Below are positions 17,560-26,646 of a stretch of DNA of 38,893 bases, one piece after another; positions within the stretch are counted from its first letter, which is position 1; every line of letters begins with the position of its first letter. The position numbers and the translations under genes are program-made. The notes under the pieces were generated by a model. The model had not been told where the DNA came from. It was given only the letters and a program-made list of their open reading frames with translations, and did no database searches. The DNA comes from JANMEX01 sp031422915 (GTDB taxonomy: Bacteria; Pseudomonadota; Alphaproteobacteria; Rhizobiales; Rhizobiaceae), in contig JANPEK010000088.1 of assembly GCA_031422915.1 (NCBI GenBank), forward strand, positions 1 to 38,893, given 5' to 3'.

Positions 17560-18045
17560 ATGAAACAGACAACCGGAATGGCACTGGCATTTCTCGCGCT
17601 TTCGGCGGCAGTAACTGGCACAGCGCTCGCGGATCAGCGTCAAGGCGGCAATGCCGGCTTTATGGGTGGGCGCGAAGTCGGGTTGCGGGCAATCAAGCTT
17701 GCTGATGCCGACAACAACGGCGAGATCACCTTCGACGAGTTCAAGAAGGCTGCGGGCGATCGTTTCGTACTCGCCGACGTAGACAAGGACGGCAAGGTGA
17801 CAGTCGCAGAAATGGCCGCAGCCATCGAGAAAATGCGCGCCGAGCGGATCGCCAAACGGATGATCGAGCGTTTTGATTCCGATGGTGACGGTTCTGTCAC
17901 GCTTGTCGAAATTGAGAACGGTCAGAAGGAAATTTACGCGCTCCTTGATCGCAATGACGACGGCAAGCTGGTCAAGGCCGAGATGCCAGGCAAAGGCGGC
18001 AAGGGTCACAAATGGGGCAAGTCTGGCCGCGAAAGTGATAACTAA
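17560..18045 (+). CDS. exported calmodulin-like protein with four EF-hands
   Basis: A 161-residue protein from the ATG at 17560, which has AAAGG nine bases upstream and gives a clean signal peptide cut after ALA (about residue 24). Four complete calcium loops follow the D-x-D/N-x-D/N-G-x-I/V/L-x-x-x-E rule: DADNNGEITFDE, DVDKDGKVTVAE, DSDGDGSVTLVE and DRNDDGKLVKAE (about residues 49-60, 73-84, 106-117 and 130-141). They are grouped as two pairs, as in calmodulin. The C-terminus is rich in Gly, Lys and His. Likely a periplasmic calcium-binding protein; partner unknown. It follows glnE by 56 nt and a hairpin lies just behind it. Confidence 0.85.
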   Translation: MKQTTGMALAFLALSAAVTGTALADQRQGGNAGFMGGREVGLRAIKLADADNNGEITFDEFKKAAGDRFVLADVDKDGKVTVAEMAAAIEKMRAERIAKRMIERFDSDGDGSVTLVEIENGQKEIYALLDRNDDGKLVKAEMPGKGGKGHKWGKSGRESDN

Positions 18046-18055
18046 ACTGGAAAAG

Positions 18056-18079
18056 ACCCCGGAGAGCAATCTCCAGGGT
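18056..18079 (+). terminator. hairpin between convergent genes
   Basis: ACCCCGGAGA and TCTCCAGGGT form a 10-bp stem with one C-A mismatch around the loop GCAA. It starts 11 nt after the EF-hand stop and lies before the end of the convergent kinase gene, so it could work for both strands. The T-run behind it is poor. Confidence 0.55.
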
Positions 18080-18117
18080 TGAGTTTCAGGGCAGTAAACT
18101 TTTCATCGTTGCTATCG

Positions 18118-20430
18118 TCAAGACGCGATATCCATATCGGCCATCGGGATGCGCACCGAGACAATTGTGCCGACGCCTTCGCGCGAGCGGATTTTCAGCG
18201 CGCCCCCGTGCAGCTCTGTCAGTGAGCGCGAAATTGCCAGACCAAGACCGGAGCCGTTATGGCTCTTGGTCAATTGGTTTTGGACCTGTTCAAATGGCTG
18301 GCCGAGTTTGCGCAGCGCTTTGCGGGGTATGCCGCAACCAGTGTCTTCGATGGTCAGTGCCAGCGCCCCGCCCGCCTTGCGCGCCCTGACCGTAATCCGC
18401 CCCTCATTGTCAGTGAACTTAACCGCGTTTGACAGCAAATTCAGCAGGATCTGTTTGATCGCGCGGCGGTCTGCATGCACGGCCATGCAGTCGTTTATCC
18501 GGGTGATCAGCTCGATTTTCTTTTCGCCCGCACTGACAGCCACAACGCGCACTGCTTCAGTAATGAGCGGACACAGATCAACCGGTTCAAGGTCGAGCGA
18601 AAAGCGCTTGGCCTCAATTTTCGACATATCCAGAATGTCATTGATGACGCCGAGAAGATAGTTGCCGCTGGAATAGATGTCTTTGACATACTCCTGATAA
18701 CGAGGGTCACCGACAGCGCCGAACATGCCAGACTGCATGATGTCTGAAAAGCCGATGATGGCATTGAGCGGTGTGCGAAGTTCATGGCTCATGTTGGCGA
18801 GAAACTCGGATTTGGTCAGGTTGGCGGCCTCGGCCCGTTCTTTCTCCGCGCTGTATTTCTCGTTCAGTTCAAGCGCCTCTTCTGTGCGCTCGGCTTCAGC
18901 TTTGCGTGCAAGGCTAAGGTCATGGATTGTTGCCATCAAGCGACGCTCACTGTCGGTCAGCCGTTCTTGATGCTGCTTGATTTGCGTGATGTCGGTACCG
19001 ACAGAGACGAGGCCGCCGTCCTTCATTTTGAGCTCGTTAACCTGTAACCATCTGCCGTCTGCCAGCAGCCTCTCGAAAGTTTGAGCTCCGTCCGGCCCCG
19101 TGTCACTTGCCATGCGTTTTTGCGTCACAAAGGGGCGGATGCTTTCGATTGCGGATTGTGAGGGATTGGCCTTCAGGATAGTGTCAGTGGCGCCAGTGAT
19201 TTCCTGAAACCTGGTATTGCAAATGAGAAGTTTGCCCGACCTGTCCCAGAGTGCAAAGCTTTCGGAAATGCACTCGATCGCATCGCGCAAACGCCGGTCG
19301 GCATCTTCCATGTTCCGCGCCATGGCTTGCTGTTCGGTCACATCGACAGCAATGCCAATCAGATGGATATCATCCTTGGAAGGGTCCACGATCTGGGCCC
19401 TTGCCCGCATGTGAACCCAGCTGCCGTCAGCATGGCGCATCCGGAACATGGTGTCGATTTGGGAAATCTCGCGCGAGGTGATCCTGTTCGCCAAAGCATA
19501 GAGATCGCCATCTTCGGGGTGCATGATTTCGGAAACTTCACCAAATGACAAAATGGCATCTCGGGGTTCATACCCCAGAAGCTCGTACATTGAGCGCGAC
19601 CAGTAGAGGCGACCTCGCGCCATGTCCCAATCCCAAAGACCGCAGCGGCCACGCGACAATGCAAGGTCAATGCGCGAATGGGTATCGCTGTATATCCGGT
19701 CGGCGTTCTTGGCCCGCGCGACCTGTGTGAAATAGGCAAAGAGGATGACCAACAGCAGTCCGGAGGTAACAACAAACAGCGTGACATTCATCGAGGCGGA
19801 CTTGTTCCAATCATCAAGAACGCCGTCTGAGCTCTGGAGAATTGCGATCATCTCGCCATTGTCGCCAAGGTTCCTTGCAGCAGCGAAGTACTCGCGTCCG
19901 GCAATCGACACCGACATGACGCCAGCCCGCTCGCCGAAGAGCAGCAATGGCTGGCCGTCAGTCATAATCTCATCCAACTGCGTGCCGTGGAGTGCAAGAT
20001 CGCCGCCGCTTGCTGCAACAACGCGGTGGTCCCCGCCAATCAAAAGCAACGTCGTGTAAGCCGAAGCTCGTGAGCCAAAATCATCCAGTTGCAACAGATC
20101 AGCACGGTTGTCCGAACCTGAGCTTGCCTTGGCACGAGCATCAAGCAGCGCGGCAGTCAGCGCGACATGCGATCTGGCTTGGGAGACAAGAAAATCGCGC
20201 TGGTTGGTTAGAGTAACAAATCGGACAGCGCCAATGATGACCAGAAAGACTATCGTGAGCACAGGGATGGCGCGGCGAAAAAAAGGCTCGGCAGCGAGGA
20301 ATTTTTGATAGGCAGGTTCCGCAAGCAAGCGGGCCGGGCCAATCATTCCGTTGCGCTGCAGTCCGGTGATGCGCGTTTTTTGCGCAAAAACCTTCCCCGC
20401 CGGCGCGCTTCGCGCGTCCGCCTTTGACAT
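18118..20430 (-). CDS. pleC: PAS-domain sensor histidine kinase, PleC-like
   Basis: A 770-residue kinase. Two membrane helices (about 54-74 and 214-236) flank a periplasmic domain of some 140 residues. Two PAS-like domains follow (about 255-370, with the PAC-type ending IGIAVDVTEQ, and 382-490). Then comes the kinase core with HELRTPLNAIIGFSDIM (H549), N-box LLNLLSNAVKFTD, G1 EDTGCGIP and G2 GSGLGLAIS. The stretch DILDMSKIEA is characteristic of the PleC/DivJ/PdhS group acting on DivK. Position between glnE and pepN matches, from memory, S. meliloti pleC. PleC is a DivK phosphatase/kinase in the CtrA cell-cycle pathway. Four GANTC sites lie upstream. Another PleC/DivJ family member cannot be fully excluded. 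Confidence 0.72.
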   Translation of the reverse strand: MSKADARSAPAGKVFAQKTRITGLQRNGMIGPARLLAEPAYQKFLAAEPFFRRAIPVLTIVFLVIIGAVRFVTLTNQRDFLVSQARSHVALTAALLDARAKASSGSDNRADLLQLDDFGSRASAYTTLLLIGGDHRVVAASGGDLALHGTQLDEIMTDGQPLLLFGERAGVMSVSIAGREYFAAARNLGDNGEMIAILQSSDGVLDDWNKSASMNVTLFVVTSGLLLVILFAYFTQVARAKNADRIYSDTHSRIDLALSRGRCGLWDWDMARGRLYWSRSMYELLGYEPRDAILSFGEVSEIMHPEDGDLYALANRITSREISQIDTMFRMRHADGSWVHMRARAQIVDPSKDDIHLIGIAVDVTEQQAMARNMEDADRRLRDAIECISESFALWDRSGKLLICNTRFQEITGATDTILKANPSQSAIESIRPFVTQKRMASDTGPDGAQTFERLLADGRWLQVNELKMKDGGLVSVGTDITQIKQHQERLTDSERRLMATIHDLSLARKAEAERTEEALELNEKYSAEKERAEAANLTKSEFLANMSHELRTPLNAIIGFSDIMQSGMFGAVGDPRYQEYVKDIYSSGNYLLGVINDILDMSKIEAKRFSLDLEPVDLCPLITEAVRVVAVSAGEKKIELITRINDCMAVHADRRAIKQILLNLLSNAVKFTDNEGRITVRARKAGGALALTIEDTGCGIPRKALRKLGQPFEQVQNQLTKSHNGSGLGLAISRSLTELHGGALKIRSREGVGTIVSVRIPMADMDIAS

Positions 20431-20486
20431 AGCTGGCTCCCCGAACCAATGATTTTACTGATGACTGACCCGGCAGACCGCACACC

Positions 20487-20560
20487 CGAATCGCAGTCAA
20501 TGAATCATTGCTGATTCGCCTTGTCTAGCCCTGCAGTCAGAAAAAAATGCATCGGGATTC
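20487..20560 (-). promoter_or_regulatory. GANTC cluster with nested palindrome upstream of pleC
   Basis: Four GANTC sites (20488, 20502, 20513 and 20556) lie in the 149-bp gap between pepN and pleC. Three sit inside a nested palindrome: an outer pair CGAATC/GATTCG around the perfect 13-mer CAATGAATCATTG. GANTC is the target of the cell-cycle methylase CcrM in alphaproteobacteria. The palindrome may also fold as a terminator for pepN, which is transcribed toward it. Confidence 0.45.
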
Positions 20561-20579
20561 ACTTCGTGTTGCAGGCGCT

Positions 20580-23225
20580 TTACGCAAGTGTCCTATCCAC
20601 GATGTCACGCACATCGGCGGACAGGCCGGAAGTGCCGGCAATGGCTGCAAGCGATTCCCGCGCCTTTTCCTTACGTACCGGTTCAAGGGATCGCCAAGAC
20701 CGCATGGCCGTCAAAAGTCGGGCCGCCGTTTGCGGGTTGGCCCTGTCAACGCCAACGATAAAATCTGCAAAGAACCTGTAGCTAGCGCCATCTGGCCTGT
20801 TAAAGCCCGTTGGATTGGATGTCGCGAACGTTCCGATCAGCGAGCGCATGCGGTTTGGATTGTCGAAAGAGAAAGCACGGTGTTTTGTCAGCGCGATGAC
20901 ACGGTCAAGTGTTGCGTTGCCCGGGACTATCGCTTGCACCGCGAACCATTTGTCCATGACGAGACTGTCGCCTCCAAACTTCGTCTCGAACATGCCAAGC
21001 GCTTTTGACGTTTCCGCTGTCTCGGGAAAACGCATGCACAAAATGCCCAGCGCCGCGAACCGGTCTGTCATGTTGGTTGCAATTGAGTAATTGCTGAATG
21101 CCAATGCCGGATCGCCGGAATGCAACGCCATGCAATCAAGTATGACGTTCTTTAGCGCACGCTTGCCAGCCGACGCTGCGTCGGGGCGAAAGGATCCTCT
21201 ATTCTGCATATCCTGCAGGGCCGTCTCAAGTCTTGAGTGGTTCGCGTTGCCGATTTGGGCGATCATGCTGTTTCGCGCCACGAATATGGCGTCCGGATCA
21301 ACATTTCTGCCAATATCGCGGGCAATATCGCCTTCAAGCGGCAATGTCAGCGCCAGTGCGCGAAACGCCGGTTCCAACTTACTGTCTGCCGCTATCGTTC
21401 CGAATATCTCGATCAGTTTGCCGTCATGCTGCAAGTCGCCCTTGCCCCGGACTGTTTTCGACGCTGCGATCAGCGCGTCAGTCGCTGCGGCGTTCAACGC
21501 CTGCCAGCGCGAGAACAGGTCATCGTCGAAGCGCGCCAGAAACAGCCGGTCCTCAGCCCTTTGTTCAAACGCCAGTGTGACAGGTGCTGAAAAGCCGCGT
21601 AGCAGCGACGGCACAGGTCGCTCAGTCACGCCATGAAACACAACGCGCTGCCGCTTCTTGCGGACATGGATAACACTGTCGATTATGCCGGAGCCTTCAG
21701 CTTTGGAGTAAGGAACTGGTCTTCCGTCGGCCCCCAATAGTGCGAAGCTTACCGGTATGTGCATCAGTTTCTTGCGGGTCTCACCGGGCGTTGGTTTCAT
21801 GGCCTGTTCAAAATCAAGCGTGAATGTCGAGGCGGATTTGCTCCACTCTGCTGTAACCATCAATGTTGGGGTTCCCGCCTGATGATACCAAAGCGAAAAT
21901 TGAGACAAATCTTTTGCCGACGCCTCTTCAAAGCATATTACGAAATCTTCAATGGTCACAGCTTGGCCGTCGTGCCTGTCGAAGTATAGATCCATGCCTT
22001 TCCGGAACGCAGTAGCGCCGATGATCGTACGCAGCATCCGAACGACTTCAGACCCTTTCTCATACACCGTTGACGTATAGAAGTTGTTGATTTCACGGTA
22101 TTTTCGTGGACGGACGGGATGGGCAAGCGGGCCTTGGTCTTCGGGAAACTGGTTGGCCTTCAACCCGCGCACTTCAGCAATTCGTTTCACCCCGCGCGAG
22201 CGCATGTCGGCGGAAAATTCGTGATCCCGGAAAACCGTCAGGCCTTCTTTCAGGCAAAGCTGGAACCAGTCACGGCACGTTATTCGGTTACCTGTCCAGT
22301 TGTGAAAATACTCATGGGCAATGACTGCTTCAATTCCAGCATAATCAACGTCAGTTGCAGTATCTTGGTCGGCGAGAACATATTTGTCGTTGAAGATATT
22401 GAGGCCCTTGTTCTCCATCGCCCCCATGTTGAACGATGACACTGCGACGATCATGAACAAATCAAGGTCATATTCGCGCCCGAACGCATCCTCGTCCCAC
22501 TTCATCGAGCGGATCAGCGCGTCCATCGCATAAGCCGCGCGTGATTCCTTGCCATGCTCGACATAAATGCGCAGTTCCACCTTCCTCTTCGACATCGTCA
22601 CAAAGCTATCAGCAATGACGCCGAGGTCTCCCGCCACAAGCGCGAATAAGTACGACGGCTTGGGATGCGGGTCGTGCCATTCGGCGTAGTGCCAACCATC
22701 TGCCAGTGCGCCGGATGAGGTCGGGTTACCGTTCGATAACAATATTGGCGCATCACGTTTTCGGGCTTCGACTCGCACCGAATAGATCGCAAGTATGTCA
22801 GGGCGGTCTTGGAAATACGTAATGCGACGAAAGCCTTCCGCCTCGCATTGCGTGCAATAAATGTTGCTGGAGCGGTAGAGCCCCATCAGTGCCTTGTTCG
22901 CATCCGGATTGATTTGTGTAACAATTTCAATGGTAAACCGGGTATCTGCGGGCAGGCTCCGGAACACAAGCAGGTCTGGAGTAACGTCGTAGTCGCTATC
23001 GTTCAGCGGTTTGCCGTTGATCGTGACTGCAATGAGCGTCAGACCGTCGCCATCAAGTGCCAGTGGCGCTGAGACTGCCACGCCGGGGCGGCGTTCGACG
23101 AGGATAAGAGAGGTAACTCGGGTTTCGGCACCATCCAGTCGGAAGACAAGGTCCACTTCCGCAATGGCATAATCGGTGGGGCGGTAGTCTTCGAGCTTGA
23201 ATGTTTTGCCGGTATTGGTCCGCAT
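20580..23225 (-). CDS. pepN: aminopeptidase N (M1 family alanyl aminopeptidase)
   Basis: An 881-residue M1 metallopeptidase, close to the roughly 870 residues of E. coli PepN. The substrate-binding GAMEN motif is at 268-272. The zinc motif HEYFHNW places H304, E305 and H308, with the third ligand E327 in LKEGLTVFRDHEF. An N-terminal beta domain and a long helical C-terminal domain of the bacterial type complete it. There is no signal peptide, so it is cytosolic. It removes N-terminal residues in the last steps of protein turnover. It lies upstream of pleC on the same strand with a 149-bp gap, and is divergent from the molybdenum hydroxylase gene. Confidence 0.95.
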   Translation of the reverse strand: MRTNTGKTFKLEDYRPTDYAIAEVDLVFRLDGAETRVTSLILVERRPGVAVSAPLALDGDGLTLIAVTINGKPLNDSDYDVTPDLLVFRSLPADTRFTIEIVTQINPDANKALMGLYRSSNIYCTQCEAEGFRRITYFQDRPDILAIYSVRVEARKRDAPILLSNGNPTSSGALADGWHYAEWHDPHPKPSYLFALVAGDLGVIADSFVTMSKRKVELRIYVEHGKESRAAYAMDALIRSMKWDEDAFGREYDLDLFMIVAVSSFNMGAMENKGLNIFNDKYVLADQDTATDVDYAGIEAVIAHEYFHNWTGNRITCRDWFQLCLKEGLTVFRDHEFSADMRSRGVKRIAEVRGLKANQFPEDQGPLAHPVRPRKYREINNFYTSTVYEKGSEVVRMLRTIIGATAFRKGMDLYFDRHDGQAVTIEDFVICFEEASAKDLSQFSLWYHQAGTPTLMVTAEWSKSASTFTLDFEQAMKPTPGETRKKLMHIPVSFALLGADGRPVPYSKAEGSGIIDSVIHVRKKRQRVVFHGVTERPVPSLLRGFSAPVTLAFEQRAEDRLFLARFDDDLFSRWQALNAAATDALIAASKTVRGKGDLQHDGKLIEIFGTIAADSKLEPAFRALALTLPLEGDIARDIGRNVDPDAIFVARNSMIAQIGNANHSRLETALQDMQNRGSFRPDAASAGKRALKNVILDCMALHSGDPALAFSNYSIATNMTDRFAALGILCMRFPETAETSKALGMFETKFGGDSLVMDKWFAVQAIVPGNATLDRVIALTKHRAFSFDNPNRMRSLIGTFATSNPTGFNRPDGASYRFFADFIVGVDRANPQTAARLLTAMRSWRSLEPVRKEKARESLAAIAGTSGLSADVRDIVDRTLA

Positions 23226-23268
23226 TGTGCATCCATGGTTGGAATTTCGTCACCACCCCATACATCGG

Positions 23269-23283
23269 GTCCCGTCTTGGGAC
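23269..23283. promoter_or_regulatory. short inverted repeat in the divergent pepN/hydroxylase gap
   Basis: GTCCC-GTCTT-GGGAC is a perfect 5-bp inverted repeat 44 nt upstream of the pepN start, in a 164-bp divergent intergenic region. It could be an operator for either gene. The arms are short, so chance is possible. Confidence 0.2.
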
Positions 23284-23389
23284 AAACTTTCCAACGCAAA
23301 CAGTTTACAAATCGCGTTCCTGCGCTAGAAATCGTATGAAGCGTTGTGCACTTTCCGCGATTTGATCCTAACAATTGACAGGAATTCCC

Positions 23390-25705
23390 ATGCCAGTAGC
23401 CCGGCCAAAATTTGGTATTGGCGCTTCCGCCTTGCGCAAAGAGGACAGGTGCTTCCTCACAGGGCAGGGTCAGTACACCGACGATATCAAGATCGAAGGG
23501 TGTCTCCATGGCTTTGTCTTGCGCGCGCAATCCGCTCGAACTGCGTTCGAAATCCGCTCGATTTCCGACGCGCTCGAATGTCCGGGCGTCAAACTGGTTT
23601 TGACCGGAAAAGATGTCGCGCATCTCAAACCGCTGGCGACGTCCTACCGTCCCGACAATCTGGATGGCTCGCCTTTCGTCAGCCGCGACATTCCGATCCT
23701 CTGCCTGAACCAAACGCAGTACAGCGGCGACGCGATTGCGTTCGTTGTGGCCGAGACGTTGGAGCAGGCTGAAGACGCCGCTGAGAAGATTGACGTGGAT
23801 TTTGAAACGCAGGATGTTGTTGTAGCAACGTCCGCGGCAACAGAGCCGGATGCGCCGCTGGTTTGGCCGGAGCTTGGGACGAATATCGCCCATGTCTACA
23901 CGCTAGGCGACGAAAAGCGTACGGCGGAGGCGTTTGCCAATGCAGCGAAAATCACCCGCATCAAGTTCCACAACAATCGCTTGGCGTCGAACTATCTGGA
24001 GACCCGCGCTGCCGTTGCAGAATGGAACACTGAAGAGGACCGTTTTATACTGACGCTTGGCACCCAAGGGGTGCATGGCATTCAGGCAAAACTGGCTGAA
24101 ACGGTGTTTGGAATTCCAAAAACCAAATTACGCGTGGTGACCAAAGACGTTGGTGGCGGGTTCGGACCGAAGGCGTTTGCCTACCGCGAATACGCGCTGT
24201 TGATGGAAGCGGCGAAACGACTTGGTCGGCCTGTGAAATGGGTCGGTGGGCGTGGCGAGCATTTGCTGACCGATGCGCATGGCCGCGACAACGTTGTCGA
24301 TGCGCAGATGGCGATGGACAAGGACGGGCGCTTCCTAGGCCTGAAGGTGAATCTGATTGCCAACATGGGCGCGTATCTGTCTGAAAACGCGGTGTTTGTG
24401 ACCGAACTCGGCGTCTCCATGACCACCGGGCTTTATGACATCCCGGCAATCGATGTGACCGTGCAGAATGTCTACACCAACACATGCCCGGTAGACGCCT
24501 ACCGTGGAGCAGGGCGGCCGGAGGCGGCGTATTTGATCGAGCGATTGGCCGACGAGTGCGCGCGCGATATGGGCATGACGCCGGACGCGATCCGCAGGCT
24601 GAATTTCATACCCAAAGAGAGCTTTCCTTATCGCACGGCAGCGAACCGGACCTATGATGTAGGCGAGTTTGAGGGGCATCTGGATCAAGCGTTGGAGGAG
24701 TCCGGCTGGTCGGGCTTCGAAACACGGCTGCAAGAGTCTGGCCGAAGTGGCAAGCTGCGCGGGATCGGCCTGTCTTCTTATGTTGAAATTTGTGCTTTTG
24801 ACGGCGGTGAACCAGCGGTGGTTTCGCTTAAACCTGACGGCATGATTGAATTGCGGATCGGCACACAGTCCAACGGGCAGGGGCATGCGACGGCCTATGC
24901 GCAGATGGTGGCCGAAAAGCTCAATGTGCCGCTGGAGCAGATTGATGTGCGGCAGGGCGATACGGATGAACTGCCTTCCGGTGGTGGCACCGGGGGATCG
25001 CGCTCGATTCCGCTCGGTGGGGTCTCAGCAGTCAAAGCCAGTGAAATGCTTGCCTTGCGAATCCGCAAGATTGCGTCCGATGAGCTGGAAGCGGCTGTGG
25101 AGGACATTGAACTATCAGATGGTGTTGCGACCGTTGCCGGCACGGACCGCACGATCTCGTTTGCAGACGTGTTCAAATTGGCAAAAACGCCTGCCGATCT
25201 CATTGCCTTGGGTAATGTCAAGCAGGAAGAGGGAACATATCCGAACGGCACGCATGTTTGCGAGGTCGAAATCGACCCGGAGACGGGAGAAACCAAAATT
25301 ATCCGCTACACTGTGGTTGACGATTTTGGCGTGGTAGTGAACCCGATGCTTCTCGGCGGGCAGATTCATGGCGGGCTGGCACAAGGGATTGCGCAGGCGT
25401 TGCACGAAAACGTGGTCTACTCCCCTGATGGCCAACTGTTGACGGCAAGCTTCATGGATTATTGCATGCCGCGCGCCGACCAGATGCCGAACTTTGATTT
25501 TACAACGCGCAATGTGCCGTCCACCAGCAACGCCCTTGGCATCAAGGGCGCGGGCGAGGCAGCGACGATTGGCTCGACACCTGCCGTCATGAACGCCGTG
25601 ATCGACGCGCTGTGGCGCGCACATGGCGTCCGGCATCTGGACATGCCCGCAACACCTCTGGCGATCTGGCAGGCGATTGAGGCCGCAAAGGCAAGCGCCA
25701 CATGA
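23390..25705 (+). CDS. molybdenum hydroxylase large subunit (xanthine dehydrogenase/CoxL form II family)
   Basis: A 771-residue protein from the ATG at 23390, preferred over a TTG at 23375 because AGGA lies six bases before it. It has the N-terminal aldehyde oxidase/xanthine dehydrogenase a/b hammerhead pattern (GQGQYTDDI), the cofactor segment DVGGGFGPKAF, the loop AYRGAGRPE at 370-378, and the catalytic glutamate E723 in GAGEAATIGS. The AYRGAGR loop is that of form II CoxL-like proteins, not the Cys-containing loop of true CO dehydrogenase. Such subunits bind molybdopterin cytosine dinucleotide and hydroxylate aldehydes or heterocycles. The usual FAD and 2Fe-2S subunit genes are not adjacent. 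The end overlaps a permease gene. Substrate unknown. Confidence 0.85.
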   Translation: MPVARPKFGIGASALRKEDRCFLTGQGQYTDDIKIEGCLHGFVLRAQSARTAFEIRSISDALECPGVKLVLTGKDVAHLKPLATSYRPDNLDGSPFVSRDIPILCLNQTQYSGDAIAFVVAETLEQAEDAAEKIDVDFETQDVVVATSAATEPDAPLVWPELGTNIAHVYTLGDEKRTAEAFANAAKITRIKFHNNRLASNYLETRAAVAEWNTEEDRFILTLGTQGVHGIQAKLAETVFGIPKTKLRVVTKDVGGGFGPKAFAYREYALLMEAAKRLGRPVKWVGGRGEHLLTDAHGRDNVVDAQMAMDKDGRFLGLKVNLIANMGAYLSENAVFVTELGVSMTTGLYDIPAIDVTVQNVYTNTCPVDAYRGAGRPEAAYLIERLADECARDMGMTPDAIRRLNFIPKESFPYRTAANRTYDVGEFEGHLDQALEESGWSGFETRLQESGRSGKLRGIGLSSYVEICAFDGGEPAVVSLKPDGMIELRIGTQSNGQGHATAYAQMVAEKLNVPLEQIDVRQGDTDELPSGGGTGGSRSIPLGGVSAVKASEMLALRIRKIASDELEAAVEDIELSDGVATVAGTDRTISFADVFKLAKTPADLIALGNVKQEEGTYPNGTHVCEVEIDPETGETKIIRYTVVDDFGVVVNPMLLGGQIHGGLAQGIAQALHENVVYSPDGQLLTASFMDYCMPRADQMPNFDFTTRNVPSTSNALGIKGAGEAATIGSTPAVMNAVIDALWRAHGVRHLDMPATPLAIWQAIEAAKASAT

Positions 25706-26646
25706 AACAGACCGCAGACCGCAAGCAGCACCGGCCGCTGCTTGGCATATCGCTGAAGGTTGGCGCGGTGTGCTGTTTCATCACGATGTTCACGATGGTG
25801 AAGCTGGCAGGCCAGGTTCCGGCAGGTGAAATCGTGTTCTTCCGCTCATTCTTCGCGCTTGTCCCGGTGCTGATCTGGGTGTTCTGGCAAGGTGACGGCT
25901 TGAAGGACTTTCGGACGGATGATCTCACCGGCCATCTCTGGCGCGGGCTGATTGGCGTAGCGTCCATGGGCCTAGGCTTCTACGGTCTCACCATTCTGCC
26001 TCTGCCGGAGGCGGTGGTGATCGGTTATGCGATGCCGCTGATTACGGTGGTCATGGGCGCTTTGCTGTTGAAAGAACAGGTGCGGGCGTACCGCTGGGGT
26101 GCGGTGATTGTCGGGCTGGTTGGAGTACTGATTGTCTCCTGGCCGCGGCTGACTTTGCTCGGCAATCCGGATGCGGCCTCGACGCGGTTGGCCATTGGCG
26201 CGATTGCAGTGATCGGCTCGGCAGCATTTGCGGCGGGCGCGATGATCCAGATACGCCGCTTGATCGGCAAGGAACCGGCCATCACCATCGTGATCTATTT
26301 TACGGTGATTTCCGCGCTGATGTCGTTTGTCAGCCTGCCGTTTGGCTGGGTGGTCCCCGACCAGACCCAGTTGATCGCATTGGTGGTCGCAGGCGTGATC
26401 GGCGGTGTCGGCCAGATATTGCTGACCTCGTGCTACCGCTATGCCGACGTCTCAACCATCGCGCCGTTTGAATATACGTCGCTGCTGTTGTCGCTGGCGA
26501 TTGGCTGGTTTGTGTTTGCAGACATTCCAACTGCGCAGATGCTTGCGGGTGCGTTGATCGTTGTCGCAGCGGGGTTGTTCATTATCTGGCGGGAGCACCG
26601 ACTGGGACTGGAGCGCAAACGGTCCAAGGAAGCGCAGAGCCTTTGA
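25702..26646 (+). CDS. EamA/DMT-family permease
   Basis: A 314-residue protein with about ten hydrophobic helices arranged as two EamA repeats. The first ends near VLIVSWPRLTLLG and the second spans about 165-300. The C-terminus is charged (HRLGLERKRSKE). Its start overlaps the hydroxylase stop (ATGA), so the two are translationally coupled and the permease may carry the enzyme's substrate or product. Members of this family export or import metabolites, amino acids or cofactors; the substrate cannot be read from sequence. Its stop codon adjoins the palindromic repeat. Confidence 0.85.
   Translation: MKQTADRKQHRPLLGISLKVGAVCCFITMFTMVKLAGQVPAGEIVFFRSFFALVPVLIWVFWQGDGLKDFRTDDLTGHLWRGLIGVASMGLGFYGLTILPLPEAVVIGYAMPLITVVMGALLLKEQVRAYRWGAVIVGLVGVLIVSWPRLTLLGNPDAASTRLAIGAIAVIGSAAFAAGAMIQIRRLIGKEPAITIVIYFTVISALMSFVSLPFGWVVPDQTQLIALVVAGVIGGVGQILLTSCYRYADVSTIAPFEYTSLLLSLAIGWFVFADIPTAQMLAGALIVVAAGLFIIWREHRLGLERKRSKEAQSL

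Noticed and set aside
23039..23893. 284-codon minus-strand open frame spanning the pepN start and the divergent promoter region
   Set aside because: Overlaps two confident genes and the gap between them; the protein shows no recognisable domain.
23390..25705. True carbon monoxide dehydrogenase (CoxL form I)
   Set aside because: The active-site loop reads AYRGAGR, not the Cys-containing form I loop, and no coxM or coxS gene is adjacent.
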